From contig CAZSHX010000060.1 of assembly GCA_964606895.1 (NCBI GenBank), forward strand, positions 1-30,921: 30,921 bases of DNA, read 5' to 3'. Below, piece after piece: positions 24,572-30,921 of this stretch. The notes beneath the pieces were generated by a model. That model had not been told where the DNA came from. It was given only the letters and a program-made list of their open reading frames with translations, and did no database searches. Within the stretch, counting starts at the first letter, position 1. Every line of letters starts with the position of its first letter. A program made the translations under genes and the position numbers. The DNA comes from CAZSHX01 sp964606895. GTDB lineage: Bacteria > Bacteroidota > Ignavibacteria > Kapaibacteriales > UBA2268.

Positions 24572-25891
24572 CTATGAAACAAACTTTTTCAAGAACATTT
24601 CAAGATTAGGAGTTCCGATTTCAGATAATTCGTAATAAACTCTTGTGTTTGGTTTATCAATTTTAATGAAACGAGCAAGGTTGATAGGAGTTCCGATAAC
24701 AACGGAATCGCAGACAACGGCATTGATTGTTTTTTCAAGGTCCTGCATCTGCTGTTCTCCATAACCCATTGCAGGAAGTAAAGTTCCAATGTATGGGTAT
24801 TTCAGGAATGTTTCGGAAATCTTGCCAACTGTATAAGGTCTTGGGTCAACCATTTCAGCGGCACCATAGCGGCGTGCGGCAACAACGCCGGCACCGATTG
24901 TCATTTCACCGTGGGTAAGTGTCGGACCGTCTTCGACGACGAGTACACTTTTGCCAAGAATCATTTCGGGATTGTCAACGATGACAGAGGATGCGGCAAG
25001 AATAATCTGTGCTTTTGGATTATATTTTCTAATGTTTTCCATAACTTCTTCAACGTCATCAGGGTATGCTGAGTCAATTTTGTTGATAACAACAACATCA
25101 GCCATTCTTAAATTGACTTCACCGGGGTAATAACCGATTTCGTGACCGGGTCTGAGCGGGTCAACAACCACGATTGATAAATCAGGTTTGTAGAAAGGCA
25201 TATCATTGTTTCCACCATCCCAAATAATAATGTCGGCTTCTTTCTCTGCTTCTCTCAAAATTGCTTCGTAATCAACACCCGAATAAATGATACTTCCCAT
25301 TTCGATATGTGGTTCGTATTCTTCCATTTCTTCGATTGTACATTCATGTTTTGTTAAATCAGCGATTTCGGCAAAACGCTGTACTTTTTGTTTTTCCAGG
25401 TCGCCGTAGGGCATGGGGTGGCGAACGGAAACAACTTTTTTGCCCTGTGCAAGCAAGAATTTAACAACTGCTCTTGTTGTCTGGCTTTTTCCGCAACCAG
25501 TTCTAACGGCAGTAACCGAAATAACGGGTTTGGTTGAAGGAATCATAGTAGGATAAGAGCCGAGCATTGAGAATTTTGCTCCGGTTGCCATAACTCTTGA
25601 GCCAATGTGCATAACAGTATCATAAGGAAGGTCGCTGTAGGACAATACACATTCTTCAACACCGAATTCTGCTACTAATTTTTCGAGTTCTTTTTCTTCG
25701 AAAATCGGAATTCCTGCGGGATAAAGCTCTCCTGCTAAAGAAGCAGGATATTTTCTCCCTGCGATATCAGGAATTTGTGCGGCAGTAAATGCAACAACAT
25801 CATATTTGGCATTATTGCGGTAATAAACATTGAAATTGTGAAAATCTCGCCCTGCGGCACCAATAATAAGAACTTTTGTTCTGTCGTTCAT
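24572..25891 (-). CDS. COG2403-family P-loop GTPase (cyclic 2,3-diphosphoglycerate synthetase-like)
   Basis: A 439-residue protein. An N-terminal Rossmann-like half (about 1-115, VLIIGAAGRDFHNFN) is followed by a P-loop domain: SVTAVRTGCGKSQTT with GKS at 134-136, WDGGNND (about 223-229) as Walker B, and NKID (269-272), a guanine-specificity motif. The family includes the archaeal cyclic 2,3-diphosphoglycerate synthetase, but bacterial members have no settled function. I place the start at ATG 25891, after GGAG with a six-base spacer, rather than at the TTG 12 bases upstream that overlaps that site. It is the last gene of the carbamoyltransferase operon, 37 bases after ornithine aminotransferase, and is followed by a strong terminator. 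A role in carbamoyl-phosphate or ornithine metabolism is inferred from context. Confidence 0.85.
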   Translation of the reverse strand: MNDRTKVLIIGAAGRDFHNFNVYYRNNAKYDVVAFTAAQIPDIAGRKYPASLAGELYPAGIPIFEEKELEKLVAEFGVEECVLSYSDLPYDTVMHIGSRVMATGAKFSMLGSYPTMIPSTKPVISVTAVRTGCGKSQTTRAVVKFLLAQGKKVVSVRHPMPYGDLEKQKVQRFAEIADLTKHECTIEEMEEYEPHIEMGSIIYSGVDYEAILREAEKEADIIIWDGGNNDMPFYKPDLSIVVVDPLRPGHEIGYYPGEVNLRMADVVVINKIDSAYPDDVEEVMENIRKYNPKAQIILAASSVIVDNPEMILGKSVLVVEDGPTLTHGEMTIGAGVVAARRYGAAEMVDPRPYTVGKISETFLKYPYIGTLLPAMGYGEQQMQDLEKTINAVVCDSVVIGTPINLARFIKIDKPNTRVYYELSEIGTPNLEMFLKKFVS

Positions 25892-25928
25892 AAAAATCTC
25901 CAATAAAAATTTAAAATTATACTATTTA

Positions 25929-27125
25929 TTAATCGAGTGATTTAACTACTTTTGAAATTCGTTCAACTGCCCAGTCAATTTCTTCTTTGGTTATAACCAA
26001 AGGTGGAGCAAAGCGAATTATATTGTCATGTGTTTCTTTGCAAAGAATTCCTTCGTCCATAAGCTTTTCGCAATATGGTCTTGCTCTCGTATCAAGAATA
26101 AATCCAATCCACAAACCGCGTCCGCGAACAAGTTTAATATGCGGGCTGTCAATCTCACGAAGTTTGTTCATGAAATATTCGCCAAGTTCATAAGAACGTT
26201 CTACGAGATTATCTTCTTCAATAACTTCAAGGGCTTTGACTGCAACAGCGGCGGCTAACGGATTGCCTCCGAATGTTGAGCCGTGCTGTCCCGGTTTGAT
26301 AACAAGCATTACTTTTTTATCTGCAAGTACTGCTGAAACAGGATAGAAACCTCCGGAAAGTGCTTTGCCGATAATAACCATATCAGGTCTGACATTTTCG
26401 TAATAATGTGCGAATAGTTTTCCGCTTCTTCCCAAACCTGATTGAATTTCATCACAGATGAAAAGAACATTGTTTTCGCGGCATATTGTTTCTACAGCTT
26501 TTAGGTATCCTTCGGGAGGAATAACGATTCCGCCTTCGCCCTGAATTGGCTCAATCATAACTGCGGCTGTATTCTTTGTGATTTTTGATTTTAAATCTTC
26601 GGCATTCCCGTATTCATGGAATAAGAAACCCGGTGTATAAGGTCCAAATCCACCGAAAGAAGAAGGATCGTCAGAAAAGCCAACGATAGTGGTTGTTCTT
26701 CCATGGAAATTGCCTGTTGCAACAATTATTTCAGCTTTATTGTTTTCAATTCCTTTTACGTCGTAACCCCATCTTCTGGCAAGTTTAATTGCGGTTTCGA
26801 CTGCTTCGGCTCCTGAGTTCATTGGCAATGACATTTCGTAGCCGGTCATAGCGGCAAGCTTTTTGTAAAGAACGGGTAGTTTGTCATTTCTGAAGGCACG
26901 GCTTGTTAATGTAACAAGTTTAGCCTGCTCCATGAATACTTCCATGATTTTTGGGTTACAATGTCCCTGATTAACAGCGGAGTAAGCGGCAAGACAATCG
27001 AGGTATTTTTTACCTTCAACATCATATACCCAACTGCCTTTTGCCTCGTGAACCACCACATCTAGCGGATGGTAATTGTGAGCACCGTATTGGTCTTCGA
27101 TTTCAATAAATTCTTTTGAGTTCAT
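25929..27125 (-). CDS. rocD: Ornithine--oxo-acid aminotransferase
   Basis: A 398-residue class III PLP aminotransferase. The N-terminus YGAHNYHPLDVV and AYSAVNQGHCNP are characteristic of ornithine aminotransferase, which converts ornithine and 2-oxoglutarate to glutamate 5-semialdehyde and glutamate. The PLP Lys is K254 in GKALSGG, and D225 in ICDEIQSGLGRSG contacts the cofactor. Length is normal. The start has GGAA upstream. It lies 31 bases after the aspartate carbamoyltransferase-like gene and 37 bases before the GTPase. In this setting it would connect ornithine with glutamate and proline metabolism. N-acetylornithine aminotransferase (ArgD) is an alternative, but the YxAHNYxPL segment favours RocD. 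Confidence 0.92.
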   Translation of the reverse strand: MNSKEFIEIEDQYGAHNYHPLDVVVHEAKGSWVYDVEGKKYLDCLAAYSAVNQGHCNPKIMEVFMEQAKLVTLTSRAFRNDKLPVLYKKLAAMTGYEMSLPMNSGAEAVETAIKLARRWGYDVKGIENNKAEIIVATGNFHGRTTTIVGFSDDPSSFGGFGPYTPGFLFHEYGNAEDLKSKITKNTAAVMIEPIQGEGGIVIPPEGYLKAVETICRENNVLFICDEIQSGLGRSGKLFAHYYENVRPDMVIIGKALSGGFYPVSAVLADKKVMLVIKPGQHGSTFGGNPLAAAVAVKALEVIEEDNLVERSYELGEYFMNKLREIDSPHIKLVRGRGLWIGFILDTRARPYCEKLMDEGILCKETHDNIIRFAPPLVITKEEIDWAVERISKVVKSLD

Positions 27126-27156
27126 AGTAATTCCATAATTTATTAATTTAAAACAA

Positions 27157-28074
27157 TTATTCTTTATCTAATAACATAGTTATAATCGCCATCCTGACAT
27201 ATAAACCATTTTCGGTTTGTCTGAAATAAGCGGCACGCGGGTCGCTGTCAATCGAATGGTCAATTTCAACGGAGCGGGGAAGAGGATGCATTATAATTGC
27301 ATCTTTCTTCATTTTTCTTAAAACGCTTTGAGTTATATTATATCTCGATAACTCTATGTCCCTTTTTTCAAGTCTGTCTTTTTGTATTCTGGTTTGGTAA
27401 ACCACATCAACTTTGTTGTAGATTTTTTCAGGACTTGAAAGCAGTTCGTAGGCAACTCCTTTTTCGTCAAGATGCTCCAAAATATCGGGTTTTATCTGCA
27501 ATTCATCAGGTGCAATAAAGTAGAGTTTGACTCTGTCAAATTTGCTCATGAGATAAGCAAGCGAGCGAACTGTTCGTCCTTTGTCCAAAGCACCAACGAA
27601 TGCAACCGAAAGACCGTCGAGAGTTTTACTTTCATTGTATATCGTAAACAAATCGAGCAAAGCCTGTGTGGGATGCTGACCGCCCGAGCCGTCACCTGCA
27701 TTTATTACAGGTACTTTCGAAACAGCCGCCGCTCTTTTAGCTCCGCCTTCTTCATGATGGCGGATAACAATCAAATCGCAGTAATTTCCCATAATTTGAA
27801 TTGTATCTTCAAGCTGTTCGCCCTCAATTTCCGAAGAGAATTCACGTGCATGTTCGGTTGAAAGAACCTTACCGCCCAGCCTGTACATGGCTGATTCAAA
27901 AGAAAATCGGGTACGGGTAGAAGGAGCATAAAACAAAGAAGCCATGATTTTGTTTTCATAGTCCCTTGTGCCGCCGCGGGCAACAATTTTCTTCATCTGC
28001 CCGACACGGTCAAACAGTTCCATTATCTTTGGAACGGTAAACTGCTGTGAGACAATTATGTTGTTGTGATGCAT
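27157..28074 (-). CDS. pyrB: Aspartate carbamoyltransferase homologue with Lys-to-Glu change in the 80s loop
   Basis: A 305-residue carbamoyltransferase. Carbamoyl-phosphate motif STRTR is at 52-56, HPTQ at 134-137, and HPLPR at 263-267. The aspartate-binding segment TRIQKDRL matches the TRVQKERL of E. coli PyrB (Arg229, Gln231), so aspartate remains the likely acceptor. The 80s loop reads EIEGEQLEDT, where related proteins have a KGE with the catalytic Lys (Lys84 in E. coli); here that Lys is Glu84. This could mean reduced or altered activity, or compensation by another residue. No regulatory chain pyrI is near. Ribosome binding site AAAGGTG. It is third in an operon with ornithine carbamoyltransferase and carbamate kinase. 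Confidence 0.88.
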   Translation of the reverse strand: MHHNNIIVSQQFTVPKIMELFDRVGQMKKIVARGGTRDYENKIMASLFYAPSTRTRFSFESAMYRLGGKVLSTEHAREFSSEIEGEQLEDTIQIMGNYCDLIVIRHHEEGGAKRAAAVSKVPVINAGDGSGGQHPTQALLDLFTIYNESKTLDGLSVAFVGALDKGRTVRSLAYLMSKFDRVKLYFIAPDELQIKPDILEHLDEKGVAYELLSSPEKIYNKVDVVYQTRIQKDRLEKRDIELSRYNITQSVLRKMKKDAIIMHPLPRSVEIDHSIDSDPRAAYFRQTENGLYVRMAIITMLLDKE

Positions 28075-28110
28075 CTTTTCACCTTTATATTAAAATTCAA
28101 ATTTTATAAT

Positions 28111-29049
28111 TTAAGGAACAATATGTGTTCCTGCTTTTTCTTCCAAAGCATCCGTAAGAAATTCATAAGAAGTAATAATCACTCTTTTGCCTCCGTTACG
28201 AATGAACCTGATTGCTGATTCAACTTTCGGACCCATACTCCCCTGTGGAAAATGCTTTTTGTCGGAATATTCCTGCATTTCATCAGCATTTGCCAATCTG
28301 ATTCCTTTCTGGTCTTTCTTTTTATAATTCAGATAGACTTGATCGGTATCAGTGCTAATGATGAATAAATCAACCTTCAATCCAAGAGCAAGCAGTGCAG
28401 AGGAGCGGTCCTTATCAATCACAGCCTCAGAGCCAGTAATTTCACTATTAGAATTGAAGACAGGAATACCGCCGCCGCCCAAGGCAATAACGATTATTCC
28501 AAGGTCAATTATCTGCTTGATAATATCCAGTTCGAGAACATCAATCGGTTCGGGCGAAGCAACAACTCTTCTGTATCCTCTGGCGGCATCTTCGACAATA
28601 TCCCAACCCAGTGTCCTTTTCTTTTCTGCGGCTACTGCTTTTGAATAGAATGGACCGATAGGTTTCGTCGGATTCTTAAATGCAGGGTCATTTTCGTCCA
28701 CTTTCACCATTGTAGGAACTGTAGTAACCTGATTTTTCAGTCCAAGGTTTTTCAGTTCATGTTTCATGGCTCTCTGGATAATATAACCGATTTCACTTTG
28801 AGTGGTTGCCACGCACATATCGAGAGTATGAGTATATACTTCACCTGCCGCTCTTTCGGAGCGAAGAAGTGCCGCACCTACCTGAGGACCATTCCCGTGA
28901 GTAATTACAACATTCCAACCCTGACTAACCATCCTGGCAATAGCACCGGCTGTTGCATGAGCATTTGCAAGCTGTTCTTCAATTGTACCTCTTTCACCTG
29001 CTCTGATAAGCGAGTTACCACCGATTGCTATTAATGCAGTTTTGTTCAT
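28111..29049 (-). CDS. arcC: Carbamate kinase
   Basis: A 312-residue amino acid kinase of the carbamate kinase type, which interconverts carbamoyl phosphate + ADP with carbamate + ATP. The family's glycine-rich start ALIAIGGNSLIRAG, VITHGNGPQVG, VALGGGGIPV-like IALGGGGIPVF, VIDKDRSSALLA and the end FPQGSMGPKVESAIRF are all present. The length is normal. Start ATG at 29049 with GAGG. It sits between the two carbamoyltransferase genes (gaps of 25 and 36 bases), which places carbamoyl phosphate as their shared metabolite. Direction (ATP formation or carbamoyl phosphate formation) cannot be read from sequence; no arginine deiminase is in the window. Confidence 0.95.
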   Translation of the reverse strand: MNKTALIAIGGNSLIRAGERGTIEEQLANAHATAGAIARMVSQGWNVVITHGNGPQVGAALLRSERAAGEVYTHTLDMCVATTQSEIGYIIQRAMKHELKNLGLKNQVTTVPTMVKVDENDPAFKNPTKPIGPFYSKAVAAEKKRTLGWDIVEDAARGYRRVVASPEPIDVLELDIIKQIIDLGIIVIALGGGGIPVFNSNSEITGSEAVIDKDRSSALLALGLKVDLFIISTDTDQVYLNYKKKDQKGIRLANADEMQEYSDKKHFPQGSMGPKVESAIRFIRNGGKRVIITSYEFLTDALEEKAGTHIVP

Positions 29050-29074
29050 TCTGACCTCAATTGTTCCATTAAAA

Positions 29075-29989
29075 TTATTTCATCAACTGATACATGACTG
29101 CTTTTTGTGCATGAAGTCTGTTTTCTGCTTCCTGGAAAACTACAGAATTTGATGCATCTATAACGCCGTCTGTAACTTCATCGCCACGGTGAGCAGGTAG
29201 GCAGTGCATAAATATGGCATCATGCTTTGCATTTGCCATTAAATCTTCGTTCACCTGGAATGGTTTGAAAATTCTTTTTCTTGCTTCTGTTTCGGATTCC
29301 TGTCCCATCGAAGCCCAAACATCAGTATAGACAGCATCGGCATTTTTGACACCTTCGAATGCATCATGAACAACCTGAATTTTTGCTCCTGTTTCTTTAG
29401 CATCCTCAACTGCATCCTGGAATGCAATAAGATTTGGTTCAAATCCTGCAGGACATGCGATTGTTACGTCCACACCGAGACGTGCTCCTGCAAACATAAG
29501 CGAATGTGCAACATTGTTGCCGTCACCTACGTAGCAAAGTTTTAAACCTTTCAGTTCGCCTTTGAGCTCATGGATTGTCAAAAAGTCTGCCATTGCCTGA
29601 CATGGATGGGAATAATCGGTTAAACCGTTGATAATCGGAATTCTTGCGTGTTTTGCCATGTCAACTACGATTTGATGGGCAAAAGTACGAATCATAATAC
29701 CCTGAACCATTCTTTCAAGGTTTTTGGCAACGTCATGAACGGATTCTCTTTTACCTAAGCTGATTTCGGCAGGAGAAAGATAAAGTGAATAACCTCCAAG
29801 TTGCTGGATACCAATATCGAATGTAGTTCTTGTTCGAAGTGATGGTTTTTCAAAAATCATGGCAAGTGCTTTGCCCTTAAGAGCTTCGGAATATTTCATT
29901 CTGTCGGCTTTCATATCAATAGCAATTTTGAATGTGTTAAGAATTTCTTCTTTGGACATATCACGGATTGTCAAAAAGTCTTTTTTCAT
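29075..29989 (-). CDS. argF: Ornithine carbamoyltransferase
   Basis: A 304-residue OTCase, joining ornithine and carbamoyl phosphate to citrulline. Motifs: EKPSLRTRTTFD at 48-58 (with RTR), LGKRES at 78-83 including the 80s-loop Lys, HPCQ at 128-131, DVWASMGQE (ornithine-binding Asp and SMG), and HCLPAHRG at 262-269. It is complete and of normal length. The strong ribosome binding site AAGGAGA precedes the ATG. It is the first gene of the operon, with 370 bases to the divergent truA. A palindrome at 30032-30046 lies about 45 bases upstream and may be an operator. Anabolic or catabolic use is not decided by sequence. Confidence 0.96.
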   Translation of the reverse strand: MKKDFLTIRDMSKEEILNTFKIAIDMKADRMKYSEALKGKALAMIFEKPSLRTRTTFDIGIQQLGGYSLYLSPAEISLGKRESVHDVAKNLERMVQGIMIRTFAHQIVVDMAKHARIPIINGLTDYSHPCQAMADFLTIHELKGELKGLKLCYVGDGNNVAHSLMFAGARLGVDVTIACPAGFEPNLIAFQDAVEDAKETGAKIQVVHDAFEGVKNADAVYTDVWASMGQESETEARKRIFKPFQVNEDLMANAKHDAIFMHCLPAHRGDEVTDGVIDASNSVVFQEAENRLHAQKAVMYQLMK

Positions 29990-30031
29990 GGTTTTCTCCT
30001 TGAGTTATATATGTATTACTGTAATAAAAAA

Positions 30032-30046
30032 TATTCAAATTGAATA
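30032..30046. promoter_or_regulatory. Palindrome upstream of argF, possible operator
   Basis: TATTCAAATTGAATA is a perfect 7+1+7 palindrome, 43 to 57 bases before the argF start. The arms are ATTCA and TGAAT, the reverse order of the E. coli ARG box (TGAAT...ATTCA), so it is not a standard ArgR site. AT-rich chance palindromes are common. Confidence 0.35.
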
Positions 30047-30300
30047 AATAATTGGTCTGATAATCAAAAAATAGTCTAAAAACGAGCTAAATGAGAACAG
30101 AAATCAAATGGGGGCATCAGTTTGGTAATGTTTGAATTGAAGGATTTTGCTTGCACGGGTTTTGGGCAAATTCAAAGGCGGAAATGAAGCAGTTTGCGAC
30201 ATTTCTCTGATGAAAAACCTATATGTAAAATGTTTTATCATTTTCATTTTAAATTATTATAAGTTATGCAAATTACCAAAAATTTTCGAGATAAGCTAAA
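30047..30300. other. Gap between argF and truA promoters
   Basis: About 250 bases without a supported gene. A G-richer patch near 30105-30200 differs from the AT-rich flanks, but no motif, RNA or repeat is recognised in it. Confidence 0.4.
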
Positions 30301-30307
30301 AAAATCA

Positions 30308-30315
30308 TATCTTTG
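30308..30315 (+). promoter_or_regulatory. truA promoter -7 element (Bacteroidota type)
   Basis: TATCTTTG is an exact match to the Bacteroidota sigma-A -7 consensus TAnnTTTG, 45 bases before the CTG start of truA. The upstream -33 element is poor (AT-rich TTTTCG around 30282-30287). Confidence 0.55.
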
Positions 30316-30359
30316 TGTTTTAAATAATATTATTTTTTGCTTTTAAGGAAGATAATTTT

Positions 30360-30921
30360 CTGAAGACACTTATTCTTCAAATCGAATATGACGGGACTAA
30401 ATATTCAGGCTGGCAGGTTCAGCCGAATGCAAATTCCATTCAGGAGGAAATCCAATCGGCAACTGAAAAGGCTTTTGGCGAAAAGCTTTCTGTTGTAGGT
30501 GCAGGCAGAACAGATGCGGGAGTGCATGCACGTAGGCAGATTGCTCATTCCAAACTTTCTGATGAGTTCAATTTCCCCCAAGAAAAAATCTTAAAGGCAC
30601 TGAATTTCTATCTTCCTGATGATATTAAAATTTTTAAGTCAAATATTCTTGATAAAGCATTTCATTCTGTTAGGGATGCAATTTCAAGGGAATATAATTA
30701 TTTCGTTCATAATGAAAACCATCCTTTGCTCCGCCATTTTTCTTCTTTGGTAAAATTTCCATTCGATGAGAGTATTCTTCTGAACTCAGGAGATATTTTC
30801 GTAGGTGAACACGATTTCACTACCTTTTCAAAAAACAACAAGGAAACAGAAAGCTATGTTTGCAAAGTTTCAGAATGCTATTGGAAAAAAATTGGACCTC
30901 ATCAGTGGAAAATGACAATCA
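30360..30921 (+). CDS. truA: tRNA pseudouridine(38-40) synthase TruA (partial, cut by window end)
   Basis: The N-terminal 187 codons of TruA, which makes pseudouridine at positions 38-40 of tRNAs. The start of the fold, LILQIEYDGTKYSGWQ, and catalytic Asp52 in GAGRTDAGVHA are clear, and the frame is open to the window end. There is no ATG, GTG or TTG in frame: back to the stop at 30321 the only plausible initiator is CTG at 30360, eight bases after AAGGAAG. This codon sits exactly where homologues start (before Lys-Thr-Leu). A rare CTG start or a base error at this spot both fit. A perfect -7 element is 45 bases upstream. Confidence 0.92.
   Translation, partial: MKTLILQIEYDGTKYSGWQVQPNANSIQEEIQSATEKAFGEKLSVVGAGRTDAGVHARRQIAHSKLSDEFNFPQEKILKALNFYLPDDIKIFKSNILDKAFHSVRDAISREYNYFVHNENHPLLRHFSSLVKFPFDESILLNSGDIFVGEHDFTTFSKNNKETESYVCKVSECYWKKIGPHQWKMTI

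Noticed and set aside
30032..30046. Standard ArgR (ARG) box before argF
   Set aside because: The arms are in reverse order (ATTCA then TGAAT) and spaced by 3 rather than 4 bases or so, so the ARG-box consensus is not met.

Overview
The window looks like chromosomal DNA of a low-GC member of the Bacteroidota/Chlorobiota (FCB) group, perhaps an Ignavibacteria- or Kapabacteria-like lineage. Three things point there: a secreted protein with a C-terminal type IX secretion (T9SS) sorting domain, several TAnnTTTG promoter elements typical of Bacteroidota sigma-A, and the AT-rich base composition. The exact lineage is an inference. No rRNA, tRNA, insertion sequence, CRISPR array or phage gene was found.

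Left block (87-14493, all minus strand). Ten genes are packed head to tail. In transcription order they are two cytoplasmic receiver-PAS-histidine kinases, a T9SS cargo protein, a TolC-like outer-membrane factor, four consecutive PhnD-like periplasmic binding proteins, and two membrane histidine kinases of the HisKA_2 type. No ABC permease or ATPase, no membrane fusion protein and no inner-membrane efflux pump is present. The likely reading is a sensory locus: periplasmic binding proteins feed membrane kinases, and the receiver-kinases may act downstream. This is the best candidate in the window for an undescribed system.

Middle block (15135-24470). On the minus strand a pspA-like gene is followed by a ybjN-like gene and a clear terminator. 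On the plus strand ybaB and recR are followed by two small lipoproteins with NTF2-like C-terminal motifs. Then come dxs (minus), a small secreted beta-sandwich-like protein (plus), pyrF (minus), a small thioredoxin-fold protein (plus), and a response regulator with a degenerate HD-GYP domain (minus).

Right block (24572-29989, minus). A five-gene operon encodes ornithine carbamoyltransferase, carbamate kinase, an aspartate carbamoyltransferase homologue, ornithine aminotransferase and a COG2403-type P-loop GTPase, and ends at a strong intrinsic terminator. All of these except the GTPase handle carbamoyl phosphate or ornithine, so the operon looks like a carbamoyl-phosphate/ornithine hub. The aspartate carbamoyltransferase has Glu where the family's active-site Lys (Lys84 in E. 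coli) is expected, and the GTPase has no assigned role. The window ends inside truA (plus), which seems to start at a CTG codon.

Several start codons were moved from the longest open frame to a downstream ATG with a ribosome binding site: recR, dxs, the secreted protein at 20941 and the GTPase. Percent identities and domain borders are estimates by eye.
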